This document shows, piece by piece, positions 1 through 8,430 of a stretch of DNA of 37,407 nt. The stretch lies in assembly GCA_015655465.1 (NCBI GenBank), contig JAATEY010000302.1:1-37407 (forward strand), in the 5' to 3' direction. This DNA is from Gammaproteobacteria bacterium (GTDB lineage Bacteria > Pseudomonadota > Gammaproteobacteria > Steroidobacterales > Steroidobacteraceae). Numbering within the stretch: the stretch's first letter is position 1; every line of letters starts with the position of its first letter. A model generated the notes under the pieces. The model was given only the letters and a program-made list of their open reading frames with translations, searched no databases and had not been told where the DNA came from. Made by a program: the position numbers and the translations under genes.

Positions 1-480
1 AATCTGCAGGGCGCGTATGGCTACTACGCCGAGAAGTCGCTGTGGTCGGACATCGTCCCGCTCTTCACGGAAGACGGGGTTCTGGAGATCGATGATGTGC
101 AGCATGCGGGCCGCGATCGCATCCTTGCCTTCCTGAAGGAGTCCGGTCCCGAAGGTCCCGTCAAAGGTGCGCTGAACAGCCAGCTGCAACTGCAGCCCGT
201 GATCCATGTCGCCGCCGACGGGCACACCGCAAGAATGCGCTCTCGCTTGCTGCAGCTGACGCGGGACGCGCAGGGCCGCCCGATGTGGGGCGGCGGTATC
301 TACGAGAACGAACTGGTGAAGGAGAATGGCGTCTGGAAGTTCAGGCGCCTGCACCTGTACCGGACCTACCTGGTCAACTACAAGGGCGGATGGGCGACTC
401 CGGGCGAGGTCGAAGGACAGCGGTTCCCATCCCGGTTCACGCCTCCTTTCCACTATCGCAATCCGGCAAGCGGCAGATAG
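1..480 (+). CDS. NTF2-like (SnoaL-type) protein, 5' end outside the window
   Basis: The frame is open from the first base to a TAG at 478-480, so only the C-terminal 159 residues are present. The visible part is one alpha+beta NTF2-like domain. It opens with NLQGAYGYYAEKSLW, then a segment around LFTEDGVLEI, and closes with a strand-rich region containing NELVKENGVWKFRRLHLYR. The tail FHYRNPASGR resembles the tail of the triple-domain protein at 12728-14908 (TYTNPVSGR), and the opening closely matches that protein's second domain (NLQSAYGYYADRKMW). The missing N-terminus may therefore hold further NTF2-like domains and a signal peptide; this is inferred. The family includes SnoaL-type cyclases, isomerases and binding proteins, and no catalytic role can be assigned here. 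The next gene starts 6 bases downstream, so co-transcription is likely. Confidence 0.85.
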   Translation, partial: NLQGAYGYYAEKSLWSDIVPLFTEDGVLEIDDVQHAGRDRILAFLKESGPEGPVKGALNSQLQLQPVIHVAADGHTARMRSRLLQLTRDAQGRPMWGGGIYENELVKENGVWKFRRLHLYRTYLVNYKGGWATPGEVEGQRFPSRFTPPFHYRNPASGR

Positions 481-486
481 CCACGG

Positions 487-1692
487 ATGCGCAAACTCGC
501 CAGCAGGATTTCTCTTGCGATGGAAGAGCGGCGGCGATTGCGCGGGCGCTCCCCTTTTGCCATCGCCATCGCTGACCGATTTTCGCAACTTTCCGGCGAG
601 ACCTGGAGCATTGCGACGGCTGGAGGCAGCTTCTTTCACACGGCCGGTTATCAACGGATGTTCGAAGGCGTGCGTCCTCCCAATGTGGAGCCGCGCTACG
701 CGCTGATCAGCGATGGCGACGCGCCCGTCGCGGCGGTGTGCCTGCAGGTCGTCACGCTGGATCACACGCAGCTGGGCGATCCAAAGCGCCGTCAGGCGCT
801 GCGCAAGTTGGGTACGGGAATTCGTCCGCGCGTGCTGGTGTGCGGCAATCTGCTGGTCTACGGATTACACGGCGTGAGCATTGTGCCAGGCGTCAATCGT
901 GATCAGGCCTGGCAGGCCGTGAGCGAGGTGGTGTATCGCGTGCGCCGCGCCGAGAAACTGGCTGGCAGCACAGATATCGTGCTCATGAAGGATTTCGACC
1001 GCGAAGCGCGCGGGGACAGCGCAGTGCTGGCGAAGTTGAGCTATGGAGCGGTGGAAACCGAGCCCAACATGATGCTCAGCCTGGATCCTGCATGGCGGAG
1101 CCACGAGGACTACCTGCAGGGCCTGACATCCAGGTTCCGCAGCGATATCAGGAACCGGGTCTTCAGGAAATTCGATGCAGCCGGTTGCCAGGTCGAGGTG
1201 CTGACAGACGTCGCGTCGCAGGCGAGCGTCTTGCAGGACCTCTACCTTCAGGTGCATGGCAACGCCGGTCTCAGGCCTTTCACTCTTCCGGCAAACTACT
1301 GGCCGGAACTCGCGGCGCTTGGCGGAAAGAACCTGCGAGTGCACGTGGCGCGCAGGGGTGCCGACATGCTCGGCTTCATCGTCACGCTCAAGGATGGCGA
1401 TACGGCGCTGGCGTACCACATAGGATTCGATCGATCCGCAGCCGCCGATGGCGTGCCAGTCTATCTGCGCCTGCTGCACGCCTCGCTTGCGCAGGCGATC
1501 GAATTCGGCTGTCAGCGCGTGTCCTTCGGTCGTACGGCGCTCGAGCCGAAGGCGCGCCTGGGTTGCCGGCCGGAGGCGACGATTATCTGGGCGCGACATC
1601 GGCACCCGTTGCTGAATCAGCTGCTGCAGCCGATGTTGCGCCTCATCGAGCACGACGAGGCGCCGGGCATCGAGCCGTTCAAGACTGCGTGA
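487..1692 (+). CDS. GNAT/FemAB-like acyltransferase (peptidogalycan-biosynthesis type)
   Basis: A 401-residue soluble protein with no signal peptide or membrane helix. The N-terminal half has the pattern of the BioF2-like/DUF482 'peptidogalycan' families, and the C-terminal half looks like a GNAT fold (about residues 200-370), including HVARRGADMLGFIVTLKDGD and a following strand LAYHIGFD. Relatives transfer acyl or aminoacyl groups from CoA thioesters or tRNA. The substrate here is unknown. It lies 6 bases after the preceding NTF2-like gene on the same strand and is probably in its operon. No strong Shine-Dalgarno precedes the ATG. An internal ATG at 523 (residue 13) is a possible alternative start. 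The following gene is convergent, so this gene ends the transcript. Confidence 0.8.
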   Translation: MRKLASRISLAMEERRRLRGRSPFAIAIADRFSQLSGETWSIATAGGSFFHTAGYQRMFEGVRPPNVEPRYALISDGDAPVAAVCLQVVTLDHTQLGDPKRRQALRKLGTGIRPRVLVCGNLLVYGLHGVSIVPGVNRDQAWQAVSEVVYRVRRAEKLAGSTDIVLMKDFDREARGDSAVLAKLSYGAVETEPNMMLSLDPAWRSHEDYLQGLTSRFRSDIRNRVFRKFDAAGCQVEVLTDVASQASVLQDLYLQVHGNAGLRPFTLPANYWPELAALGGKNLRVHVARRGADMLGFIVTLKDGDTALAYHIGFDRSAAADGVPVYLRLLHASLAQAIEFGCQRVSFGRTALEPKARLGCRPEATIIWARHRHPLLNQLLQPMLRLIEHDEAPGIEPFKTA

Positions 1693-1727
1693 AGAAGCCG
1701 GGAGTTGCTCGCGTTCATGGCGGGTCC

Positions 1728-2729
1728 TCAGCGGATGGTCCGCGGCTCCTCCGAAATACCCTGCTCGTAGGTGCTCCAGCCGGAGTTGATGCCGAAGGGC
1801 GCGCGGTGGAACACGGCCTCGATGCGGCGGATCTTGCCATCCTCGATCTTGAACAGCTCGCCGAGCTGCCAGGTCCAGTTGATGTTGTAGTGATCGAAGA
1901 AGCCGAAGGCGAACACGATGCCGCGCTCACGATCCACCGCCACGAAGCGGCGGTCGCGGATGCGCGAGACGATGCCCTTGAGCGAATTCTCGAACTGCTT
2001 CTTGCACTCGCGCGTGGTCACCATGCCGTTCTCGAAGCGCACGCAGTCGTCGGTGAAGGGGTAGTAACCCTTGCCATCGTTGCGCTGCAGGCCGGCAAAG
2101 TAGTAGTTCGCCGTCTTGATCAGTTCGTCGCGCGAGGCGCGCTTGGCGACGGGGATCTCCTCGAAGAACACCTCATGCGGCTTGCCCATCTTGTCGATGG
2201 CTTCGGGTGCTGGCGGGAAGCGCGAACCCCCTGCGGCTGGCGCAGCGGCGGCGACAGGTGCAGCACCAGCCGCATTGGCCGGAGGACGGGCGCCACCGGT
2301 CACCTGGTTGGTGTTGTCGGGCCGCAGCACGATCTGTTCGGCTTCGGTGATCTTGTTGTTCACGATCTTCAGGCGCAGCGCGATCGCCACCAGGTTGCCC
2401 TGGCCGTTGCCGCGGAGGTCTTCCTTGAGCGTGCCGATGAACGCGATCTGCTGCGTTTCAATGTCCGGTACGTAGAACTTGTAGTTGCCCTTGCCGGACA
2501 TGCCGTACCACAGGCCTTCGCCGCCCAGCGGCAGCTGGATGCCGTCTTCGGTGAATTTCGTGTTCTTCGCGAACAGCTCATCGGTGGGCTTGTTGGCATC
2601 CATGGCGTCGAGGTACTTGTCGACAAAGCCCTCGAGGCAGGCGCGATCACATTTGGGCGCGGCACCCTGCGCCAACGCCGGCAGTGTCGCGACCCCCAGC
2701 AGCAGACAAGCGGCAATCCCCGTTTTCAT
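1728..2729 (-). CDS. Exported CDRACL-motif protein, tandem NTF2-like halves (paralogue 1)
   Basis: 333 residues. The ATG at 2729 is chosen because GGAG lies 8 bases upstream and a typical Sec signal peptide follows (MKTGIAACLLLGVATLPALAQG); the frame stays open further upstream, but into the divergent neighbour. The mature protein begins almost directly with CDRACL, then an NTF2-like half (about residues 25-135), an Ala/Pro/Gly linker (about 140-170), and a second NTF2-like half beginning SRDELIKTANYYFAGLQ. The two cysteines of the CDRACL motif, four apart, could be a redox or structural pair. The layout resembles proteins carrying DUF8021, a recalled family match that needs a profile search. 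The divergent neighbour and the gene at 35547 are paralogues. The biochemical role is unknown; export to the periplasm is a confident inference. Confidence 0.85.
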   Translation of the reverse strand: MKTGIAACLLLGVATLPALAQGAAPKCDRACLEGFVDKYLDAMDANKPTDELFAKNTKFTEDGIQLPLGGEGLWYGMSGKGNYKFYVPDIETQQIAFIGTLKEDLRGNGQGNLVAIALRLKIVNNKITEAEQIVLRPDNTNQVTGGARPPANAAGAAPVAAAAPAAGGSRFPPAPEAIDKMGKPHEVFFEEIPVAKRASRDELIKTANYYFAGLQRNDGKGYYPFTDDCVRFENGMVTTRECKKQFENSLKGIVSRIRDRRFVAVDRERGIVFAFGFFDHYNINWTWQLGELFKIEDGKIRRIEAVFHRAPFGINSGWSTYEQGISEEPRTIR

Positions 2730-2758
2730 TTCGAATTCTCCATTGGATGACTTACGGC

Positions 2759-2789
2759 AGGCGCGAAATAGTAGCGTATTCTCGCGCCT
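2759..2789. promoter_or_regulatory. Inverted repeat between divergent CDRACL paralogues
   Basis: AGGCGCGA (2759-2766) is the exact reverse complement of TCGCGCCT (2782-2789). The dyad continues inward as AATA/TATT with one unpaired C, giving arms of about 12 bases around a 6-base centre. It lies roughly midway in the 96-base gap between two divergent start codons, which suits an operator controlling both promoters. It could also form a hairpin in either transcript. No T-tract follows, so a terminator is unlikely. Confidence 0.5.
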
Positions 2790-2825
2790 TGCCAACACCT
2801 GGAACCAGGGGGAGCCGTGGACCGT

Positions 2826-3806
2826 ATGCATCCGTTCCGATTCCTGACCGCAATGCTGCTCGCTGCGGCGGGTATTTGCCTGGCGTTGCCAGCTGCGGCG
2901 CAGTCGGCGCACTTCGCCTGCGACCGCGCCTGCCTGGCGAAGATCGCCGACAGCTATTTCGCCGCGCTGGCCGCGCACGATCCGTCGAAGCTGCCGCTGG
3001 CGCCCAATGTGAAATACACGGAAACCGGCGTGGTGAAGAAGCTCGGCCAGGGCTTGTGGACCACTGCCGCAGGCCTGCCCCGCTACCGCCTGAATCTCTA
3101 CGATCCGGAAACCGGCGGCATCGGTATCCACGCGGTGCTGCCCGAACGCGGCATCGAGACCATGGTGTCGCTGCGGCTGAAGGTGGAGAACAAGCTCATC
3201 ACCGAGGTGGAGGCAATGGTCATCGCCGGCGATTCACCCATCGTCGGCCACCAGCCTGAAGACCTGACGCAGCCGCCGCGTTCCTGGGCGCGCACCATTC
3301 CCGTGTCGGAACGCAATTCGCGCTTCGAAATCCTGGCGGCGGCGGATGCCTACTTCCGCGGCTTCGAGACCAACGGCACGCCGCAGTACATCGCCGCGCC
3401 GCTGCTGCCGGAAACAGACCGGCGCGAGAACGGCATTCTCTACACCAACACCCGCATCGGCAGCTCGGTGGTCGGTACAGCCCGTTCGGGTTTCGATGCC
3501 GGCAACTTCAAGGGCATGCAGGTGCGCGACCGGCGCTATCCCGTAGTGGATATGGAAACGGGCGCGGTGATGAGCCTGGTGCGTTTTGGCGATCCGATGG
3601 GCAAGCTGTCGCCGGCATCGCTGCCGATGGATCGCAACGGCAAGCCGCAGAAGGCGCCGGATGTGCTGGTGGGTGCGGCATTCGTGAGCGAGATCTTCCT
3701 GGTGTCGCAGGGAAAGATTGCGGATATCAACGCCTTCTGGATTCCCTCTGAAGGAAATCTGCCTACGCCATGGCCGACGGGAACGGTGCCGACGAGGGAC
3801 TGGTAG
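2826..3806 (+). CDS. Exported CDRACL-motif protein, tandem NTF2-like halves (paralogue 2)
   Basis: 326 residues from ATG 2826. An in-frame GTG at 2817 is only 2 bases from the GGGGGAG ribosome-binding site, whereas ATG 2826 is 11 bases away, so the latter is preferred. A Sec signal peptide (about residues 1-26, ending PAAAQS) is followed by FACDRACLAKIADSYFAAL, the same motif as the divergent neighbour. An NTF2-like half runs to about residue 135, and a second begins near SRFEILAAADAYFRGFETN. The second half contains RDRRYPVVDMETGAVMSLVRFGDP, matching RDRRFVAVDRERGIVFAFGF in paralogue 1. The pair looks like a divergent duplication that kept a common control region. No function is established. 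Its stop lies 7 bases from the stop of the convergent GGDEF-EAL gene. Confidence 0.85.
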   Translation: MHPFRFLTAMLLAAAGICLALPAAAQSAHFACDRACLAKIADSYFAALAAHDPSKLPLAPNVKYTETGVVKKLGQGLWTTAAGLPRYRLNLYDPETGGIGIHAVLPERGIETMVSLRLKVENKLITEVEAMVIAGDSPIVGHQPEDLTQPPRSWARTIPVSERNSRFEILAAADAYFRGFETNGTPQYIAAPLLPETDRRENGILYTNTRIGSSVVGTARSGFDAGNFKGMQVRDRRYPVVDMETGAVMSLVRFGDPMGKLSPASLPMDRNGKPQKAPDVLVGAAFVSEIFLVSQGKIADINAFWIPSEGNLPTPWPTGTVPTRDW

Positions 3807-3813
3807 TTCAGGT

Positions 3814-6138
3814 TTATGCGGTGAGTGCCGCTGCCGCGGGAGGATTGCGGCACAGCAGGTCGAACTGCTCCGGCGGCACCGGTCTGCTGAACAGGAAGCC
3901 CTGCGCCTGGGTGCAGCCAAAGTTCTGCAGCAACTGCCATTGGGCGGTGGTTTCCACGCCTTCGGCCACCGTGGTCAGACCCAGTTCGTGCGCCATCTGG
4001 ATGACGGCCCGCGCCACGCCGGCGTCGCGCGATTGCGTATCGATGTCCCGGATCAGCGACTGGTCCAGTTTCAGTTTGCCGGCCGGCAGGCATTTCAGAT
4101 AAGCGAGACTCGAATAGCCGGTGCCGAAGTCATCGATGGCAACGCGCACACCGAGCTTGCGCAGCCGTTCCAGCGTCGCGGTCACCATGTCGCGTTCTTC
4201 CATCAACACCGATTCCGTCACTTCCAGCTCCAGCAACCGGGGCGGCAGGCCGCTGGCGCGCAGCGCGCTGGTCACCGACTTCTCGAGGTTGCCGCGGCGA
4301 AACTGCAGCACGGACAGATTCACGGCGATGGTCATCGGAGCGAGGCCAGCCGACTGCCAGGCCGCGCCCTGGCGACAGGCCTCCTGCAGCACCCAGTCGC
4401 CGATGGGCACGATCAGCCCGCTTTCCTCGGCCATCGGGATGAAACTGGCGGGTTGAACCAGCCCCAGTTCGGGGTGCTGCCACCGCAACAATGCTTCGGC
4501 GCCGGCAATTGCGCCGCTTTGCATGTCCACTATCGGCTGGTAGTGCAGCAGCAGCTCGCCGCGCTCCGATGCCCGCGCCAGGCGGCCGCGCAGCTGCACA
4601 CGGTCGGAGGCATCGGCGCTCATCTGCGTGTCGTAGAAGCGGTAGCCGTTGCGGCCCACCGCCTTGGCCTGGTACATGGCGATATCCGCACACTGCAGCA
4701 GGGTTTCGAAGCTGTGCGCGTCATGTGGATAGAACGCGGCGCCGATGGACAGCGACAGCGGCAATTCATGTCCATTCACCATTGCGCTGCCACCCGCCAT
4801 GCGCATGATCTTGTCGTTGATGCGCACCACCTCGGCAATGTTCCTGATGCCGGGCAGCACGATGGCGAACTCGTCGCCGCCATGCCGGCATACCGTGTCG
4901 CCGTGGCGCACGATATTTTCCAGCTGCCGTGCCGTGTGGGTCAGCAATGCGTCGCCGGTGGCATGTCCGAGCGTGTCGTTGATTTCCTTGAACTGGTCCA
5001 GGTCGATGAACAGCAGCGCCACACCCCGGCCCGTCTGGTCCGCCGTGGCAATGGCCTGGTTCGCGCGCTCGCGCAGCATCGCCAGGTTGGCAAGCCCGGT
5101 CAGCGCGTCGTGATGCGCCAGGTATTCGAGGCGTGCGCGGCTTTCGGCCAGGCCACGTTCGGCTTCGAGCAGACGATCGCGCTCGCTGAGCTGCATCGAC
5201 TGCCGCAGCGGCGCCGACAGCAGCGGGATCAATGCCAGGCCCAGCAGGATCGCGCGCAGCACATCCGGCAGTCCCTCTGCCAGCACCAGCAGACCGACGG
5301 CCGTGGAAGTCATGGCCACCATCGCCAGCGGCATCTGCCGGATGCAGCCCTCGCAGAACCGGTCGAATTTCGCTTCGGTGTTGACCTGCAACCGCCAGCC
5401 TGCAGCACCCCAGCCCAGCAGCAGCGTCAGCACGGAGAAGGCCAGATTCAGGTTCGCGCCTGCGGTCAGGGTGTTGTCGAGTGTCCCGCTGTTCCACAAC
5501 ATCCATACGATGCTCTGTCCGACCAGCCCGCCGAACACGGCCATCCAGCGCCATGTCCAGCGCAGGCGCAGGTACAGCTGGATGATGAGCCCGGCGGCAC
5601 TGGCCGACAGCAGCAGCACCGGGTAGGCGGTCAGCACGGTCAGCTGCAGCGCGGAGCTCTGCGTGCCGCGCGGCAGATACATCACCAGCACCAGCGCCAG
5701 CGCCGCCAGCGCGAATCCCGCTACGTCCAGCAATGCCAGGCGCTGCTGCCGTGCAGGCAGCCGCCGCCGCCCGATCTGCGCGAAAGCCATCAGGGCGCAC
5801 AGGCCCGGCAGCACGAAGGCCGCATCCGAAGGTCCCGGAAAGGGATTCCAGCCAAGGTAGACCTGCAGGTCCCAGATCCATTGCCCGACGGCGAGGCAGG
5901 AGAGGGCAATGGCGATCCAGCGCCGCACGCTGCGGTCGTCGGCGTTACAGTCGCGCAGCGCAAGCCAGACCATCAGGGCCGCGAAACTGTAGGCGAAGGT
6001 CCAGTGGATATTGTCGAGCAGCGTGGCCCAGGGTCCGCCCGGATTGAGCGCCACCTGCAGCCATACGGTGAACACCAGCAACAATGCGCCGATCAATACG
6101 GCGGGACTGCCGGGCCGGAGGTGCCGGCCGGTCTTCAT
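3814..6138 (-). CDS. Membrane-bound GGDEF-EAL cyclic-di-GMP turnover protein
   Basis: 774 residues. About residues 12-310 form roughly eight or nine hydrophobic segments, an unassigned membrane sensor module. A short coiled-coil-like stretch (315-340) leads to a GGDEF domain (340-505) with intact GGDEF at 420-424. A likely inhibitory I-site RHGD lies at 411-414, exactly five residues before GGDEF. The EAL domain (about 515-765) keeps EALLRW at 548-553, N607, E639, DDFGTG 669-674, K690 and E726/E729, the residues known to hold metal and substrate. Both diguanylate cyclase and phosphodiesterase activity are therefore plausible. Which one dominates, and what the membrane part senses, cannot be read from sequence. 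It appears monocistronic, with 144 bases to the next upstream stop. Confidence 0.95.
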   Translation of the reverse strand: MKTGRHLRPGSPAVLIGALLLVFTVWLQVALNPGGPWATLLDNIHWTFAYSFAALMVWLALRDCNADDRSVRRWIAIALSCLAVGQWIWDLQVYLGWNPFPGPSDAAFVLPGLCALMAFAQIGRRRLPARQQRLALLDVAGFALAALALVLVMYLPRGTQSSALQLTVLTAYPVLLLSASAAGLIIQLYLRLRWTWRWMAVFGGLVGQSIVWMLWNSGTLDNTLTAGANLNLAFSVLTLLLGWGAAGWRLQVNTEAKFDRFCEGCIRQMPLAMVAMTSTAVGLLVLAEGLPDVLRAILLGLALIPLLSAPLRQSMQLSERDRLLEAERGLAESRARLEYLAHHDALTGLANLAMLRERANQAIATADQTGRGVALLFIDLDQFKEINDTLGHATGDALLTHTARQLENIVRHGDTVCRHGGDEFAIVLPGIRNIAEVVRINDKIMRMAGGSAMVNGHELPLSLSIGAAFYPHDAHSFETLLQCADIAMYQAKAVGRNGYRFYDTQMSADASDRVQLRGRLARASERGELLLHYQPIVDMQSGAIAGAEALLRWQHPELGLVQPASFIPMAEESGLIVPIGDWVLQEACRQGAAWQSAGLAPMTIAVNLSVLQFRRGNLEKSVTSALRASGLPPRLLELEVTESVLMEERDMVTATLERLRKLGVRVAIDDFGTGYSSLAYLKCLPAGKLKLDQSLIRDIDTQSRDAGVARAVIQMAHELGLTTVAEGVETTAQWQLLQNFGCTQAQGFLFSRPVPPEQFDLLCRNPPAAAALTA

Positions 6139-6282
6139 GAGTCGTTCCCGCCACGGACTGCTGCCAGGGCAAGGGTCAATGCAGCCGGGCGTGACAGCAC
6201 GTGGATCATCCCCGCCTATCGGCCGGCAAGCGGGAAAATTGATGCGCTGCTCCCATTCCTGTGGCGTGGTTATCGCAGGAAA

Positions 6283-7365
6283 TTACTTGTAGGTCTTCAG
6301 GTTGAACCAGGCCGCCTCGATGTTCGCCACCCGCAACTGCTCGTAGTGGCGCCAGTCCTTGTAGGGTTCCAGCCGGATCGACTGCTTCATCTGCGCAAGG
6401 CTCAGCCCCTTGCTCATGGCGGTTTCGACCTCGTGCTTGAGGTATTCCATGAACCCGCGCCCTTCGGCGAGATCGCGCTTCGTGAACAGCGCGCTGCCAT
6501 GTCCGCCCACCGAGATATCGAAGTCCAGCGCTTCCAGCGTGCGGTAGGACTTGATCCATTCGTCCATCGGATGACCGTCGAAGGGGCCGCAGGCGCTGGG
6601 CAGCGAGCGCATGCTGTCCTGTACCAGCGCATCGGCCGGGAAGTCCACGGTGAACAGCACGCGCTCGTCGGTGAACAGCACGGCGGTGCCATCATTCGCG
6701 TGGTTCCTGCCGGGGAATACCAGTTCGATGGTCTTGCCGCCGAAGCGCAGCGTCATCCGGTCGGAATACACGATGTCCGGCCGCGGTGTGTCGGCAAAGA
6801 ACTCGGCCGGCGAAGCGCGGCCATCGCCGTCCTTGTCCTTGCTGGTGACCGAATTGCCGCCGGCTCCGCAGTACCGGGGGCGTTCGCGCGCGGGGTTCTC
6901 GAACTCGGCCACATCCAGGTAGCCATCGTTGTTGCGGTCGGTGATGTCGCCGGGCAGCGCCGGGTAGCGTCCATCCATGTTGCGGAGAAAGCCTTCCTGG
7001 GCAAGGAACAGTGCCGTGTCCGCGAACACCTTTCCTCCCTCGGTGTGGTCCCAGTGGCTGTGGCTCAGGATCACGTACTTCACCACCTTGCCCGGAAACT
7101 TCTTCGCCAGCTCGTCCTTCAGCCATTTCGCAAACGGCACGTTCAGCGTGTCGACCAGCAGCAGCCCGTCCGGCGTATCGAGGATGCCAACGTACCAGCC
7201 GCCATTGCTGGCGCGATACACATCACCCTTCACCTGCGTGATCGCCCGCGCTGGTGCCACGAACATGCCGGGCGGCGGTGCATCGGCGGCCGATCCGGCC
7301 TGCGCGAGCAGTGCGAGCAGCACGACGCCAGGTATCAGCCCCGGCAGGAGTCTGGTGGTATTCAT
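6283..7365 (-). CDS. Exported metallo-beta-lactamase-fold hydrolase with two inserted EF-hand loops
   Basis: 360 residues starting at ATG 7365, chosen for the signal peptide (about residues 1-27). The MBL zinc motif HSHWDH is at 102-107, with further candidate ligands H222 (GRNHANDGT) and H289 (GGHG). Between them are two canonical 12-residue calcium loops: D143, N145, D147, D151 and E154 (DRNNDGYLDVAEF), and D177, D179, D181, S185 and E188 (DKDGDGRASPAEF), 34 residues apart. EF-hand loops of this type normally bind calcium. Their insertion into an MBL hydrolase suggests a calcium-stabilised periplasmic enzyme. The substrate is unknown; quinoprotein-relay-like and hydrolase subfamilies share this fold. 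No clear ribosome-binding site precedes the ATG. The 164-base gap to the divergent dehydrogenase gene must hold both promoters. Confidence 0.9.
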   Translation of the reverse strand: MNTTRLLPGLIPGVVLLALLAQAGSAADAPPPGMFVAPARAITQVKGDVYRASNGGWYVGILDTPDGLLLVDTLNVPFAKWLKDELAKKFPGKVVKYVILSHSHWDHTEGGKVFADTALFLAQEGFLRNMDGRYPALPGDITDRNNDGYLDVAEFENPARERPRYCGAGGNSVTSKDKDGDGRASPAEFFADTPRPDIVYSDRMTLRFGGKTIELVFPGRNHANDGTAVLFTDERVLFTVDFPADALVQDSMRSLPSACGPFDGHPMDEWIKSYRTLEALDFDISVGGHGSALFTKRDLAEGRGFMEYLKHEVETAMSKGLSLAQMKQSIRLEPYKDWRHYEQLRVANIEAAWFNLKTYK

Positions 7366-7529
7366 CGGTGGGCCCCGGCTCGATCGGCAGAACGCTACGG
7401 CGGATTTCAGGTCCGCCAAACGTACTATCCGCCGGGCACAAGGACAACATGAGGGTCCCGTGCGCGCTGGTGTTCGCCAATCTGCCACGCAGGCTGTAGT
7501 GTTCTCTCCACAACCAAAAGGGGGCAGGC

Positions 7530-8429
7530 ATGACGCGCGTCGGCTTTATCGGCGTCGGCACCATGGGCACGCCGATGGCGGCCAATCTGGTCAGGAAGGG
7601 GTTCGCGGTCACGCTGCATGATGCTGCGGCGGGGCGGGCTGCGCAGGTTGCAGGCGAGCTGGGCTGCGCCTTCGCTGAATCGCTTGGCGGGCTCGGAGCC
7701 TGCGAGTTCGTCATCACCATGCTGCCGGACGGCAAGGTGGTGCAGGAAGTGTTGACGCGGGCGGAAGGGCAGGCGCTGCTCAATGTGATGCAGCGCGGCA
7801 CGGTGTTCATCGACATGAGCTCCGCGGAGCCCATGCTGACGCGCGAGACGGGCGCCGTGCTCGCAGGGCAGGGATTGACGCTGGTCGATGCGCCGGTGTC
7901 GGGCGCCCGCATGCGCGCCGAGACGGGCACGCTCGCGATCATGATCGGCTGCGGTCCGGATGAGTTGCTCGCGAAGGTCACGCCCGTGCTGTCCGCGATG
8001 GGCAGCCAGCTGTTTGTCCTGGGCGGGCTCGGCAATGGTCATGCGATGAAGGCGATCAACAACATCATTGCGGGCGCGACGATGATCGCTGTAGCCGAAG
8101 GGTTGGCGCTCGGCGAGAACTTCGGCCTCGACCCCAGGTCGATGGTGGATGTGCTCAACGCCTCGACCGGACGCAGCTTCGTGACGGAACTCGTAGCCAG
8201 GGACCATGTGATCACCGGCAGGTTTGCAACCGGCTTCGCGCTCGGCCTGCTGGCCAAGGATGTGCGCATTGCCGCCGATCTCGGCGAGGAGATCGCGCTC
8301 GATCTGCCGCTGTTCCGGCTCGCACGCGAGCGCTTTGCCTTTGCGCGCGAAGTGGAAGGGCCAGCCAGCGACAGCTCGCGCGCCTTTGTTGCGATCGGGG
8401 CGTCCGCAAAATCGAAACGGGAGGGATGA
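7530..8429 (+). CDS. NAD(P)-dependent 3-hydroxyisobutyrate dehydrogenase-family oxidoreductase
   Basis: 299 residues, the usual family length. The Rossmann motif GFIGVGTMG is at 5-13, the substrate-binding signature DAPVSG at 120-125, and the catalytic lysine is K174 in GNGHAMKAINN. These establish a beta-hydroxyacid dehydrogenase (HIBADH, tartronate semialdehyde reductase, GLYR1 group). The exact substrate cannot be fixed. The start is supported by GGGGG about 6 bases upstream. The stop is followed one base later by the ATG of a carboxymuconolactone-decarboxylase-like gene, so the two are almost certainly co-translated. That pairing is seen in aromatic or branched-chain acid catabolism, but no complete pathway is present here. 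Confidence 0.95.
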   Translation: MTRVGFIGVGTMGTPMAANLVRKGFAVTLHDAAAGRAAQVAGELGCAFAESLGGLGACEFVITMLPDGKVVQEVLTRAEGQALLNVMQRGTVFIDMSSAEPMLTRETGAVLAGQGLTLVDAPVSGARMRAETGTLAIMIGCGPDELLAKVTPVLSAMGSQLFVLGGLGNGHAMKAINNIIAGATMIAVAEGLALGENFGLDPRSMVDVLNASTGRSFVTELVARDHVITGRFATGFALGLLAKDVRIAADLGEEIALDLPLFRLARERFAFAREVEGPASDSSRAFVAIGASAKSKREG

Positions 8430-8430
8430 G

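Noticed and set aside
2817-2825. GTG 2817 as start of CDRACL paralogue 2
   Set aside because: It is only two bases from the GGGGGAG ribosome site; ATG 2826 has workable spacing and gives the same signal peptide.
3718-7452. A 1244-codon open frame on the + strand opposite the GGDEF-EAL and MBL genes
   Set aside because: It is the antisense shadow of two well-supported genes in high-GC DNA, has no domain pattern, and is rich in Gln, Arg and His as expected from an off-frame reading.
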